Counted from the stretch's first letter, positions 1 to 9,088 are shown. The stretch is DNA of 64,000 nucleotides from Alkalicoccus chagannorensis DSM 18086 (GCF_000429725.1 NZ_AUCK01000004.1:1-64000), one strand, 5' to 3'. The notes: generated by a model from the letters alone, not told the origin. Program-made: numbers and translations.

Positions 1-353
1 CGGCTGACTTCTTGTCATTCACGGTACCATCACTGGTACCGTTGTTCCTTGTAGGAATTCCTCCCTTTTCAGAACCCTGACAAGACCTCCCCGGGTAAGT
101 CTGACCGCTTTCCACCCGTCGGCACAGGATTTACTAAACGGGACTCGGGTAATGTCGGATTTCGTCTTGTGTGGCAAACTCATCCATCCCTGTTCAGCCT
201 TGTATCCTGTTCCTGTTCGTTGCCGCGTGTGTTTGCGTCCGGCTTCCTTCAGATTCCGGGTCACCCCGGACACCCTTGCCATTCGCTAACGGTTCCCATT
301 ACCAAGCCCGTAGTGGACTTTCACCACCAAGCTGTCAGACATGCCGGGCACAC
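1..353 (-). mobile_element. Group II intron, 5' RNA portion (continues past left edge)
   Basis: Read on the minus strand, the sequence starts with the group II intron 5' boundary GTGTG (349-353) followed by CCCGGCATG. It continues with a GGTGGTGAAAGTCC block, a GGGAACCG block and a CTGAAGGAAGCCGGACGCAAA-like block, all typical of domain I of bacterial group II introns. No protein of the expected kind is encoded here; an intron-encoded reverse transcriptase would start near position 20 and lie outside the window. The exon side is the crt terminator hairpin, a known kind of landing site for some bacterial intron classes. Class assignment is not possible from this fragment. Confidence 0.7.
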
Positions 354-356
354 CAC

Positions 357-392
357 GAAGACCCCGGATGCAGGAAAGCATCCGGGGTCTTC
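357..392 (-). terminator. Hairpin terminator of the carotenoid operon
   Basis: A perfect 15-bp stem (GAAGACCCCGGATGC and its complement) with a 6-nt loop lies 48 bp beyond the crtM stop. On the minus strand it is followed almost at once by the intron boundary, so any native T-run is interrupted. Confidence 0.7.
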
Positions 393-439
393 CATATGCA
401 CGGCTCCGCTAAAACAGAACGCAGAAACACACAGCACCT

Positions 440-1291
440 CTATTGTTGAGATGCTGTGGAAGAAAGTTCTTCGATAATTTGTTTTTTTTCCTGCTGCGAT
501 ACGACGGCTCGTTCACTGAAGACATCGTACCCATTCTTTCTTGCTGCACCGAGAATGCCTCTGTAAAAGTAGGCGGCTGCCTGTACAGGCATCCGTGATT
601 GAAGGGGATAATAATGGATAAGTGCAAGACCCTCTTCGTAATAGTGCTCCGCCATGGCAGCCATCTCTTCCCAGAGTGCGACAAACTGATCATTTACTTC
701 CCCGGTGAGCAGCATGCTCTCCGTATACCCATGCTTCTGCATCAGCTCATCCGGCAGATAATTCCTTCCCAGCGTGCTGTCTTCGCCTACATCACGAAGT
801 ATATTCGTTATCTGCATGGCATAACCGAGCTTCACGGCGCTGTCATGCAGCTCTTCTTTTTTCTTTGGAGCGAGAATAGGCAGCAGCATAAGTCCGACAG
901 TGCTTGCAACATGGTAGGAATAATCGAGAACATCCTCCACGGTTTCATATTGCCTGCCGTATAAATCCATTTTCTGCCCTTCGATCATGTCATAGAAAGG
1001 TTTCAAGTCGAAGGAGAAATGCTGGAATGTGTCTTCCATCGCTCTCCAGAGTGGGTTGGATCTGTCTATATCTCCAGAAACAAAAGCATCGAATTCGTTC
1101 TGAAAAGCAAGCAGTCCCTGATCCGTTCCATCTCCTTCATCTACGACGTCGTCTGCTGTTCTGCAGAAGGCATAGACAGCCCATACAGCCTGTTTCTTTT
1201 TCTTCGGCAGGTGCTGGAATGCTTTGGCGAACGTTTTCGAGTGATATTCAATGACTTGTCTGCAGTGATCATACGCATCATCCAGCAGCAT
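440..1291 (-). CDS. crtM: Phytoene/dehydrosqualene synthase (CrtM/CrtB family)
   Basis: Head-to-head prenyl synthase that condenses two isoprenoid diphosphates (farnesyl for C30, geranylgeranyl for C40) to start the carotenoid. The two Asp-rich motifs that bind diphosphate-Mg are visible (RTADDVVD and NILRDVGED), and the N-terminus aligns with staphylococcal CrtM (HSKTFAKAF). Start chosen at ATG 1291, preceded by AGAGGGGG, because homology begins there. An upstream in-frame ATG at 1393 overlaps the crtN2 stop and has its own GAGGTG, giving 34 more residues without recognisable homology. Last gene of the crt operon. Whether the product is C30 or C40 cannot be read from sequence alone; neighbouring CrtN-type desaturases favour C30. 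Confidence 0.9.
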   Translation of the reverse strand: MLLDDAYDHCRQVIEYHSKTFAKAFQHLPKKKKQAVWAVYAFCRTADDVVDEGDGTDQGLLAFQNEFDAFVSGDIDRSNPLWRAMEDTFQHFSFDLKPFYDMIEGQKMDLYGRQYETVEDVLDYSYHVASTVGLMLLPILAPKKKEELHDSAVKLGYAMQITNILRDVGEDSTLGRNYLPDELMQKHGYTESMLLTGEVNDQFVALWEEMAAMAEHYYEEGLALIHYYPLQSRMPVQAAAYFYRGILGAARKNGYDVFSERAVVSQQEKKQIIEELSSTASQQ

Positions 1292-1383
1292 CGGATCCCC
1301 CTCTCTGCCTCTGTGAATCCGGGCAGTTTTTCTTTCTTCCATCATACCAGAATAAAGGGTGATATGGTTTAGTCTTTCCTGAT

Positions 1384-2826
1384 TTATGCCCATGCCTTCA
1401 CCTCTTCTTCCAAAATTAATCTTGAAAGCAGTCTGGCACCCTGCATCACGATCGGAACGCCTCCGCCGGGATGAACGGATGCACCGACAGCATAGACGTT
1501 GGAGAGGCGGAAGGGTTTCAGCTGCGGGCGGAATACCCCGGACTGACGGAATACGGGGGCAATGCCGAAGCTCCCTCCGTCAAACATCCCTTCTCTTTCT
1601 GCATCGTGTGGAGTCTTCCACTCCTCCCATTCAATCAATGAAGCAAAATCCGGATGAATCCTTGAGAAAATCTCTTCTCTGATCCGGTCAGCATAGGCAT
1701 AAAAAGCTTCTTCCGTATCGGCGGAAGCAGGCGGAACCGGAATGAGAATATATCCGGACGCTTTTCCCGGAGGAGCCAGCGTTTCATCCATCATGGACGG
1801 AAGGAAAAAATAGAAAGAAGGCTTCTCAACGAACGCCCGCTGCTGAAAAACGGCATCCATGTGACCTGCATGATCAGCGCCGAGAAAGAAGTTGTGCGGG
1901 GCTCTCGTTTCAGGCAGTTCTTTCAACCCGAGATAGATCAAGAGACAGCCGGAAGAAGGTTCGTAGGATCGTCTCGGCTTCTGCACCGTTTTTTCGATCA
2001 TCGGGAAGTCACCATTGACGATCACACGGTCTGCGGCAAAGCGGCCTCCCGTTGTTCTCAGTGCTGTTGCTCTCCCGTTCTGCTGTTCCACCTCATGCAC
2101 ACGTGTGTTCAGCTTGAGGGTGATTCCACGTTCCTCCATCGCCTCCGCAAGCATCTCACCCAGTGCAGCGAACCCCCCTTTTACATACCAGATGCCATGC
2201 TCGTGTTCACTGAAAGGAACAAGGGAATAAATCGCCGGGGTCCGGTCCGGGCTTCCGCCGATATACAGCGTCTGCAGCGAGAAAGCTTGACGCAGCTTCT
2301 CATTTTGAAAGTAGGAAGCAGCCTGACGATATACCGAAGCATACGCTTTCAGCTTCATGAGCGTCTGGACATTGCTCTTTGTCCAGAACGTCGATTTCTG
2401 ATGAAACGAGTTATCGAGAAAGGCCGGTTTCCCCGCGTGAAACCTCTCCCGCATGTCTTTCATGTATAAGTCAAAACCAATCGATTCCCCTGGAGCAAAT
2501 CGTTCAATCTCTTCCCGCTGCTTTACAGGGTCACTCCATTTCATCAATGTCGTGCCGTCCGCAAAATGGACGGGGTAGAGCGGATCTACACGGATCATGT
2601 CCACACGGTCCTGCAGTCCTAAATCTCCCAGGACACTTTGAATCATCTCCGGGAGAAGCACGACGGTCGGACCGGCATCAATCTTGAAGCCGTGCTCCGA
2701 GCGGCTGGATAATCTGCCGCCGGGCCGCTCCTGAGCTTCGATAACGGTCACTTCTGCTCCCCGCTGCTGTTCATAAAGAGCCGAGACCATTCCGCCGATA
2801 CCGGCACCTGCAACGACTGTTTTCAT
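1384..2826 (-). CDS. CrtN-type carotenoid desaturase/oxidase, second copy
   Basis: 480-residue FAD-dependent amine-oxidase-fold enzyme of the CrtI/CrtN family. The N-terminal dinucleotide fold GAGIGGM with the ERPGGR motif is at residues 7-42, and the C-terminal FAD-binding HPGGGVP motif lies near residue 450. The 4-bp overlap with the preceding crtN (2823-2826) indicates translational coupling. In Bacillales carotenoid clusters a second CrtN-like protein often oxidises terminal methyl groups (CrtP/CrtNb type) rather than desaturating; which role applies here is not decided by visible motifs. Confidence 0.85.
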   Translation of the reverse strand: MKTVVAGAGIGGMVSALYEQQRGAEVTVIEAQERPGGRLSSRSEHGFKIDAGPTVVLLPEMIQSVLGDLGLQDRVDMIRVDPLYPVHFADGTTLMKWSDPVKQREEIERFAPGESIGFDLYMKDMRERFHAGKPAFLDNSFHQKSTFWTKSNVQTLMKLKAYASVYRQAASYFQNEKLRQAFSLQTLYIGGSPDRTPAIYSLVPFSEHEHGIWYVKGGFAALGEMLAEAMEERGITLKLNTRVHEVEQQNGRATALRTTGGRFAADRVIVNGDFPMIEKTVQKPRRSYEPSSGCLLIYLGLKELPETRAPHNFFLGADHAGHMDAVFQQRAFVEKPSFYFFLPSMMDETLAPPGKASGYILIPVPPASADTEEAFYAYADRIREEIFSRIHPDFASLIEWEEWKTPHDAEREGMFDGGSFGIAPVFRQSGVFRPQLKPFRLSNVYAVGASVHPGGGVPIVMQGARLLSRLILEEEVKAWA

Positions 2827-4313
2827 GTAGCCACCTGCTTCCCATCCTGTTTTCGTATCAGTCCTGCTGTGATTTTCGCAGATTCAAAAATTGTCGGCAG
2901 GCCGCTGCCTGGATGCGTGCCTCCTCCGGTCAGCCACAGTCCTTCAACATCTTCGAATTGATTGTGCGGCCGGTAATACATCATTTGACTTAAATGATGC
3001 GTTAGGTTGAAAGTCGCGCCTTTGTAAATGTGTATATCTTCTTCCCAGCCTTGCGGGGTCAGGACTCTTTCCGTTTTAATCCGGGAGCGCAGGTCCGTTA
3101 TACCGGCTTTCGTTTCTACCTGCCGCAGGACAAGATCGCGAAAAGCTTCCGTTTCTTCAGCCCAGTTGATTCCGCTCAGATTATTCGGAACAGGCGCCAG
3201 AATATACAGCGCGCTGTCTCCCTCGGGCGCAAGTGATTCATCCGTCAGCGAAGCATTTTGAATGTACACAGAAGGATCTTCTGATAATACCCCCCGTTTA
3301 GAGATATCTTCAACATTCGTTTTATAATCATCAGCAAAGAAAACGGTATGATGATCTAGATCCACGCTGCCTTCTATTCCGAGGTAGATCATAAAGGTGG
3401 AAAGCGAATAGGATTTCTTCGCCAGACGATCGTCCTTGTATTTTTTTCTGCTGCTGTCATCGATCAAGGTGCTGATTCCATGGGCAAAATCTGCGTTCAT
3501 GACAGTGTGATCCGGTCTGCGCCGTGAACCGTCTTCCAGAACAAGAGAAGCGATTTTCCCGTTTTCTGTATGAATTTTAGCCACACCGCATCCGGTTTTA
3601 ATAACTGCTCCGAGATCTTCCGCTGCCCGGGCAAGCCCCTTGGTCAGCTGATTCATTCCGCCTTTCGGGTGGTAGATGCCGTATTCATGCTCCATAAAGG
3701 ACAAAATGGTGAAAGCCCCAGGGCAGTCCCACGGGGACATACCTAAGTATTTGGATTGAAACGTAAAGGAGAGTTTCAACTCTTCTTCCTCAAAATAAGA
3801 GGATAAGACATCATAAAGCGAGCGCCCGAGTTCAAGTTCCGGTACCGCTCTCAAACTTCTGAGCCTGACGTAATCAAGCAGAGATGCATGAGGATGTTTA
3901 AGCATCGGGGTTAATATCCCGAGTTTTTTCCTTGTATCCTGCATAAACCGCTGGTAGGAAGCACCCGAGCCTGGAAAATGACGTTCCGTTTCTTCAAACA
4001 TTTTCTGCTCATCGGAACTTGCTCGGATATTACGGCCGTTAAAGCGGAGAGAGTACATCGGATCCAGCCGGATTAGTTCAACGTAATCCTCCATCTTGAG
4101 TCCGGAACTCTCAAAAACCTCTTCCAGTATCTGCGGCATACTGAAAAACGTCGGCCCCAAGTCGAACGTGAACCCATCCATCGTAAACGAAGAGGTTCTT
4201 CCTCCGACATACGGCTGTTTTTCCAGGACCTCTACCTCGTACCCTGCTCCGGCGAGAACTACTGCGGAGGCGAGCCCTCCTGGACCGGCACCAATAATCG
4301 TCACTTGTGTCAT
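2823..4313 (-). CDS. crtN: Diapophytoene/phytoene desaturase (CrtN/CrtI family)
   Basis: 496 residues, full length for the family. Rossmann motif GAGPGGLASA and PYVGGRTSS lie near the N-terminus, then the substrate domain, and a C-terminal GGGTHPGSGLP FAD motif. It would introduce conjugated double bonds into the colourless carotene precursor at the membrane, FAD-dependent. First gene of the crtN-crtN2-crtM operon; a sigma-B-like promoter lies 40 bp upstream of the start. Overlap with the next gene supports an operon. Confidence 0.88.
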   Translation of the reverse strand: MTQVTIIGAGPGGLASAVVLAGAGYEVEVLEKQPYVGGRTSSFTMDGFTFDLGPTFFSMPQILEEVFESSGLKMEDYVELIRLDPMYSLRFNGRNIRASSDEQKMFEETERHFPGSGASYQRFMQDTRKKLGILTPMLKHPHASLLDYVRLRSLRAVPELELGRSLYDVLSSYFEEEELKLSFTFQSKYLGMSPWDCPGAFTILSFMEHEYGIYHPKGGMNQLTKGLARAAEDLGAVIKTGCGVAKIHTENGKIASLVLEDGSRRRPDHTVMNADFAHGISTLIDDSSRKKYKDDRLAKKSYSLSTFMIYLGIEGSVDLDHHTVFFADDYKTNVEDISKRGVLSEDPSVYIQNASLTDESLAPEGDSALYILAPVPNNLSGINWAEETEAFRDLVLRQVETKAGITDLRSRIKTERVLTPQGWEEDIHIYKGATFNLTHHLSQMMYYRPHNQFEDVEGLWLTGGGTHPGSGLPTIFESAKITAGLIRKQDGKQVAT

Positions 4314-4352
4314 TTTCGTGCACCTGCTTCCGTGATAGTTATATTTTTATAC

Positions 4353-4378
4353 ATTCCCGAGCCCGAATTGATTTAAAC
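4353..4378 (-). promoter_or_regulatory. Sigma-B-type promoter of the crt operon
   Basis: On the minus strand GTTTAA (4378-4373), a 14-nt spacer and GGGAAT (4358-4353) match the general-stress sigma-B consensus exactly. It lies 40 bp from the crtN start. Staphylococcal crt genes are sigma-B dependent, so this fits biologically. Confidence 0.75.
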
Positions 4379-4416
4379 AACCAATATACAAATATTATAT
4401 ACTTCTTCTATGTAAT

Positions 4417-4456
4417 AAAAAAGAGAGCGGCTCAATTCTTCATTGAGCCGCTCTCT
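4417..4456 (-). terminator. Terminator of the methyltransferase gene
   Basis: A perfect 15-bp stem AGAGAGCGGCTCAAT with a 5-nt loop (4422-4456), followed on the minus strand by TTTTTTATT. It isolates the crt promoter from the upstream gene. Confidence 0.85.
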
Positions 4457-4545
4457 CTCACTGGCAGCAGGGCTGTCTGTCCCGAATGTCCGGGCCAAAG
4501 TACCGAGACGAGAAAAGAAGGGGCTGTCCTCCGGCAGAGGCATCC

Positions 4546-5538
4546 TTACTGACCGGTCTTTTTCAACGTCACCAAGTACCAGCCGCCCTCCCGGATCAAC
4601 GGTTTCACATCTTCAACTTTGAATCCGGCACGCCCTGCGTCAGTATCGATCTCTTCAATAGAAGGAAGCGGATGTAGGTTCTCGTGAGCAGTCATGAATG
4701 TATTGAACGCCGTGGTGAACGCAGCTCCGTATTTCGCTTTCACGAGCGGACAGATAATCGTAACACTGCCTCTGGAAGACAGCGCATTAGAAAAGCGTTT
4801 GTAAAGCCGCTGACGTTCTTCCCGGGTAAAATAGTAAAGCAGGTTGTGAGCCATAATCATGTCCGTACGCCCATCGAATGTGTCGAGAAATTCATTAATA
4901 TCTCCCTGACGAATATCAATTTTATCTCCAGCCCGCTGCTGCGCCTTCGCGGCAACTTCACTGCTGAGTTCGACACCAATCAGCTCGGTCTTTGGGTATT
5001 TGTCGTGAATGCTCTTTAAGTATCCGCCGAGGCCGCAGCCCAAATCGATCACGCTCGCCGGCTTTTCTTTTTTTACCCACTTCAGAATAGGGTGCACTGC
5101 AGCTTTTTCCAGCAGCGTAGACGTTTCGGCAACAATATCAGCAAACTTGTCGGTCAGATAGGTCAGACGCTGGTCCTCTTCCAACAGGCTCGGGTATTGT
5201 AAGAGCGTTGGAATGTGCAGCTCCATCATTTCTCGTAGCAGAATACCGACGGATTCTGCGCTGCTTTTGGAGGCATATTTGATCAGCCTTTTCTTGGCTC
5301 GATATCGGCCGCCTCGTCCCTCTTTCATGTGACCGACCTGGATACCGACATCGATCCAGCGTTGAAGCAGTTCAGGGGAAAACTCTCTGGATGCTGCTAC
5401 TTTGTCCACTCTGGACGGGCGCTTAAAAGAATCAAACAAATCCAGCTTATAGCCGACATGGGCATGCCATGTTTTTAAAAAGTTTTCGTTCGTTTTCATC
5501 CAGTTTCTTGCCTGGAGTACTCGTTGAAGTTCACTCAC
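4546..5538 (-). CDS. Class I SAM-dependent methyltransferase
   Basis: 330 residues. The SAM-binding core is in the C-terminal half: motif I VIDLGCGLGGYL near residues 165-175, the acidic motif II GVELS, and DMIMAHNLLYYF in the motif IV position. The N-terminal 130 residues are helical and contain a basic RGGRYRAKKRL stretch. Substrate unknown. It stands alone between its own terminator and a short gap behind the phosphatase gene; proximity to crt genes does not prove a role in pigment modification. Confidence 0.75.
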   Translation of the reverse strand: MSELQRVLQARNWMKTNENFLKTWHAHVGYKLDLFDSFKRPSRVDKVAASREFSPELLQRWIDVGIQVGHMKEGRGGRYRAKKRLIKYASKSSAESVGILLREMMELHIPTLLQYPSLLEEDQRLTYLTDKFADIVAETSTLLEKAAVHPILKWVKKEKPASVIDLGCGLGGYLKSIHDKYPKTELIGVELSSEVAAKAQQRAGDKIDIRQGDINEFLDTFDGRTDMIMAHNLLYYFTREERQRLYKRFSNALSSRGSVTIICPLVKAKYGAAFTTAFNTFMTAHENLHPLPSIEEIDTDAGRAGFKVEDVKPLIREGGWYLVTLKKTGQ

Positions 5539-5600
5539 TCATCTCACCCGCTTCACTAAATTGTCATCTTTTAGTAAAGAGTTCCCTGATCTGACGGAGG

Positions 5601-6068
5601 TTAAACACGTTCGGAAGCATCCGGGAACAATTCGTGAAACAACCCGCTGCAGCCCTGCAGGATCAGCTTGTAGGTCTCCTCAAAATCACCCGTGAAATAG
5701 GGATCCGGCACATCTTCCTCCTCAGAGTCGGCGAAATCAAGCAGACGGAACACAGCTGCCCCGCCGGTCCCGCTCCCTTTTAAGCTGTGCAGCGTGCCGG
5801 CCGTTTCCGCATCCATGGCGATCAGGTAGTCTGACTGGAAATCTTTCTGTGACAGGATCCGTGCCTCCATCCCCGAAGCGTCGATTCCTTCCTGCTCCAG
5901 CAGATGAAGGGTGCCCTCATGAGGCTCACTTCCTTCATGCCAATTTCCTGTGCCTGCAGAATCCACGGTAACCCCGGTCAACTGAGCTGCTTCCAGCCAT
6001 TGGCGAAATACTGCCTCTGCCATCGGTGATCGGCAAATATTCCCGAGACAGACGAATACGATTTTCAT
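5601..6068 (-). CDS. Low-molecular-weight protein tyrosine/arginine phosphatase
   Basis: 155 residues with the family's catalytic P-loop at the extreme N-terminus, CLGNICRS (C7 nucleophile, R13), and the general-acid Asp in the late DPYFTGDFEETY motif. Cytosolic, dephosphorylates protein phosphotyrosine (YfkJ-like) or phosphoarginine (YwlE-like). A preceding GGGTGGTG supports the start. Which of the two specificities applies is not determined here. Confidence 0.88.
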   Translation of the reverse strand: MKIVFVCLGNICRSPMAEAVFRQWLEAAQLTGVTVDSAGTGNWHEGSEPHEGTLHLLEQEGIDASGMEARILSQKDFQSDYLIAMDAETAGTLHSLKGSGTGGAAVFRLLDFADSEEEDVPDPYFTGDFEETYKLILQGCSGLFHELFPDASERV

Positions 6069-6149
6069 TTAAGCACCACCCTTTCAAAATAGAATAGAAC
6101 CCTTCCTCAAGCGTGCTTTTTCCCTTGCTGTCTGTCAGCGCCTGACTGA

Positions 6150-6181
6150 AAAAGACCCTGATCATGAATGGTAGATCAGGC
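6150..6181 (-). terminator. Putative terminator of the SDR gene
   Basis: CCTGATC and GATCAGG form a 7-bp stem around a 10-nt loop; on the minus strand the sequence GTCTTTTTC follows. Confidence 0.55.
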
Positions 6182-6216
6182 TGCGACCCGACTTGGATGC
6201 CTCATGTGTTCTGGTA

Positions 6217-6999
6217 TTATTTCTTATGAAAATACCTACTGCCAAGCCTCTCAACGAGTACCGGGGCAGCCTGATAAATTCTTGCTGCTGCTCCCATCCA
6301 CCACGGGATGCTTATTTCCCGTACACGTCCTGCTATCATTTTTCGAAACAGCACCGCCACTTCCTCCGGGCGCCGCATCAAGTTCGATACTTCTGCCGCA
6401 TAGCTGCCGTCTTGATCTGCCCCTTCAAAGAACGGCGTATCGACAGGACCTGGATTCACGATACCGACATGAATACCGTGAGACGTCATTTCCATTCTGA
6501 AGGCTTGAACAAATCCCTGGAGAGCATGTTTACTTGCCGCATACACACTCGATTTGGGGGTTGCGATTTTTCCTGCGAGAGATCCGGTAAATAAAATTTG
6601 CCCTTCCGCCCCTCTCCGTATCATCGAATTAGCTGCTTCTCTGCTGAGAATAACCGGCGCAAGCACGTTCAGCTGCATCATCTGCTCGGCGTCCTCGGTG
6701 GTGATATCCACGACGGCATCAAACACAGCCGCTCCGGCATTATTAATGACGACATCAACTGGACCTGCTTTCCGCTCCACTTCCTTGTAAAATCCGGGGA
6801 GTTCATCCAGCCGGTCTACAGAAAATTGAAAAGCTTCTATTAATACGCCGCATCGATGGTAGATCAGCTTCTGCGTGCGTATCAATTTTTCTTCGCTTCT
6901 TCCGCAGATGATCGGATGGTACCCGTTCTCTGCAAGCTCGAGCGCCAGCGAGGCCCCGATGCCACTCGATCCTCCTGTAATCAGCACGTTCGTATTCAT
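6217..6999 (-). CDS. Short-chain dehydrogenase/reductase (YqjQ-like)
   Basis: 260 residues, classical SDR: TGGSSGIGASLAL cofactor motif at the N-terminus, NNAGA at about residue 88, catalytic Ser and YAASK (Tyr/Lys) near residues 140-158, and PGPVDTPF after it. NAD(P)-dependent oxidoreductase, substrate unknown. The start used is the ATG at 6999, 9 nt after AGGGGAG; the codon before it is TTG. It is divergent from proI, and in B. subtilis yqjQ is also close to proI, which supports the YqjQ assignment. Confidence 0.8.
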   Translation of the reverse strand: MNTNVLITGGSSGIGASLALELAENGYHPIICGRSEEKLIRTQKLIYHRCGVLIEAFQFSVDRLDELPGFYKEVERKAGPVDVVINNAGAAVFDAVVDITTEDAEQMMQLNVLAPVILSREAANSMIRRGAEGQILFTGSLAGKIATPKSSVYAASKHALQGFVQAFRMEMTSHGIHVGIVNPGPVDTPFFEGADQDGSYAAEVSNLMRRPEEVAVLFRKMIAGRVREISIPWWMGAAARIYQAAPVLVERLGSRYFHKK

Positions 7000-7050
7000 C
7001 AAAGACTCCCCTTCTTTGTCTATTCGATATGGATACTTGTCCTGTCAAGG

Positions 7051-7079
7051 TTGACATTGCGACAGGAACAGACGATAAT
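7051..7079 (+). promoter_or_regulatory. Sigma-A promoter of proI
   Basis: TTGACA (7051-7056), 17-nt spacer, GATAAT (7074-7079), about 75 bp before the proI start. Confidence 0.65.
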
Positions 7080-7154
7080 GAAGCTACTTTTCATTTTATC
7101 AGATTTTCTCTCTCATGAACGTTGGAATCAACATAGAGGCAAAGGAGTATCCCC

Positions 7155-8006
7155 ATGAACCTATTTATCATCGGTGCCGGGTCGATGGCGCAGGCGTTGA
7201 TCGGCGCCTGGCATCAGGGCAGCCACCACATAACCGTAACGAACCACAGCAATGATGAGAGGCTTCAGCAGATGCAGGAACGCTTCGACGTATCGACCAG
7301 CCGTTCAACCAGCCGCGCAGCCGAAGCAGATGTGATCATTCTCTCCTGCAAACCAAAGGATTGGGAAGAAGCAGCTGGACGATACATCTCTGTCGTAAAG
7401 CCTGGAACCCTTGTCATTTCCGTCATGGCAGGTGTCACGATTGAGTCCATGAAGCACGCCGTACCGCAGGCACACATCGTCCGGGCTATGCCGAATACAT
7501 CTGCCGCCGTACGTGCATCCATGACATCGCTCGCATTTGATAAAGACATTACGGAGGATCAGCAGAAGCAGGTCCTCGCCCTTTTTGAAGAGGCCGGCGA
7601 AACGGCTGTTCTTGAAGAAAGTCTCATGGATGCAGCAACCGCTCTGACGGGTACAGGACCTGCCTATATATACTACTTGATGGAATCCATGGAAATGGCA
7701 GCCGCCAACATCGGTATTCCTGAAGAAATCGGCCGCAAGCTTGTCGCTCAGACGCTGATCGGGGCCAGCCGCCGTGTGCAGGAGGAAGAAACGACGCCGA
7801 AGGAACTGTATGAACAGATCATGAGTCCCGGCGGTACTACCGAAGCCGGTTTCCATGTTCTTCAGGAAGAACACGTGCAGGAAGCACTGATCTCCTGTAT
7901 TGCTCGTGCGCACGAACGTTCCCAGGAACTCGGCCGCTCCGGCATCACGCCGGGCGCAGCAGCAGAAACAAGCATGCAGGGAGAGAGCTTGAAGAGGACC
8001 ACCTGA
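7155..8006 (+). CDS. proI: Pyrroline-5-carboxylate reductase
   Basis: 283 residues. NADPH-dependent last step of proline synthesis. The N-terminal dinucleotide fold MNLFIIGAGSMAQALI is followed by SCKPKDW, VISVMAGVT and RAMPNTSA, and the C-terminal dimerisation helix domain has TGTGPAY and the signature SPGGTTEAGFHVL. A GGAG sequence precedes the ATG. Single gene between a sigma-A promoter and a strong terminator. Proline is a common compatible solute in salt-stressed Bacillaceae; a role in osmoadaptation is only inferred. Confidence 0.92.
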   Translation: MNLFIIGAGSMAQALIGAWHQGSHHITVTNHSNDERLQQMQERFDVSTSRSTSRAAEADVIILSCKPKDWEEAAGRYISVVKPGTLVISVMAGVTIESMKHAVPQAHIVRAMPNTSAAVRASMTSLAFDKDITEDQQKQVLALFEEAGETAVLEESLMDAATALTGTGPAYIYYLMESMEMAAANIGIPEEIGRKLVAQTLIGASRRVQEEETTPKELYEQIMSPGGTTEAGFHVLQEEHVQEALISCIARAHERSQELGRSGITPGAAAETSMQGESLKRTT

Positions 8007-8106
8007 CGAATGAAGCGTCCTGCTTCACGTCAGTACCTGTCATGCCGCGGCCGTTGCAGCAAGCAGCGGTCGCCCCAATACACGGAGACATGCGATTCAA
8101 CAGTCA

Positions 8107-8137
8107 GAGATCCCGTCAGAAACATCTGACGGGATCT
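8107..8137 (+). terminator. Terminator after proI
   Basis: Perfect 13-bp stem AGATCCCGTCAGA with a short AACA-centred loop, followed by TCTCTATG. Confidence 0.75.
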
Positions 8138-8266
8138 TCTCTATGCTCTCGTCGTTCATCTCAGACCTGGGGGCGGGCATATAAAGAAGTGGCAACCTGA
8201 CCGGCAAGTCTAGTAAAATGGACAGGCAGTGTGAACAATGAATACATAAGATTGGTGGAAAACAAC

Positions 8267-9085
8267 ATGCCGACCTCGACACGAAACGAACCTGTCTGGA
8301 AATCGCGTCTGCGGAAGATCGTCCAGTCGAATTGGTTCACCTGGATCATATTGGCCGTTATCATGTTCAACGCCGCCGTGGTAGGTATTGAAACCTATCC
8401 CGGTGTGTATGAAAACAATCAGGGCCTTTTCCTGACGATTGACCGCGTGCTGCTCTGGATTTTCACCGTAGAGATCGCGATGCGTTTTGCTGCTGAAAAA
8501 AGCTGGAAAGATTTTTTCAGCAGCGGATGGAACTGGTTTGACTTTCTCATCGTCGCTGCGGGTCATATTTTCGCCGGAGCTCATTTCGTTACCGTCCTGC
8601 GTATTCTGCGGGTACTCCGGGTATTCAGAGCCGTCTCTGTCATTCCTTCTTTGAGAAGACTGGTTGACGCACTGCTTCTCACAATACCTTCTCTTGGCAA
8701 TATTCTGCTGCTGATGGGGATCATCTTTTACATCTTCGGCGTCATCGGCACGATGCTTTTCCAGGAAACCGCTCCCGAGTATTTCGGAACGCTGGAATTG
8801 TCCCTTTTGACCCTCTTTCAGGTCGTAACACTGGAATCGTGGGCTTCCCAGGTGATGAGGCCGATTATGGAAGAGCTCTGGTGGTCGTGGATGTATTTCG
8901 TCGCCTTCGTGCTGGTAGGTACCTTTGTCGTATTTAATCTTTTTATCGGTGTCATCGTCAACAACGTGGAGAAGGCCGATGACAGCGAAAGTCCGGAAGA
9001 GGAAACCCAGAGAGAACTGCGTGAACTTCGATCTGAAATACGGGAACTGAAGGATTTTCTCTATGCCGAAAAAGAGAAAAAATGA
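8267..9085 (+). CDS. Voltage-gated sodium channel, NaChBac family
   Basis: About 272 residues, one 6-TM channel subunit (acts as tetramer in the membrane). S1 is at roughly residues 20-45. The S3-S4 region carries VTVLRILRVLRVFRAVSVIPSLRR with regularly spaced Arg gating charges. The pore has the selectivity filter TLESWAS and the S6 ends NLFIGVIVNNVEKA, followed by a charged coiled-coil tail. Nearly every segment matches the Alkalihalobacillus halodurans channel, where it supports sodium cycling, motility and chemotaxis at high pH. Start set at ATG 8267 (GGTGG upstream); an in-frame GTG at 8231 would add 12 residues. Confidence 0.93.
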   Translation: MPTSTRNEPVWKSRLRKIVQSNWFTWIILAVIMFNAAVVGIETYPGVYENNQGLFLTIDRVLLWIFTVEIAMRFAAEKSWKDFFSSGWNWFDFLIVAAGHIFAGAHFVTVLRILRVLRVFRAVSVIPSLRRLVDALLLTIPSLGNILLLMGIIFYIFGVIGTMLFQETAPEYFGTLELSLLTLFQVVTLESWASQVMRPIMEELWWSWMYFVAFVLVGTFVVFNLFIGVIVNNVEKADDSESPEEETQRELRELRSEIRELKDFLYAEKEKK

Positions 9086-9088
9086 AAT

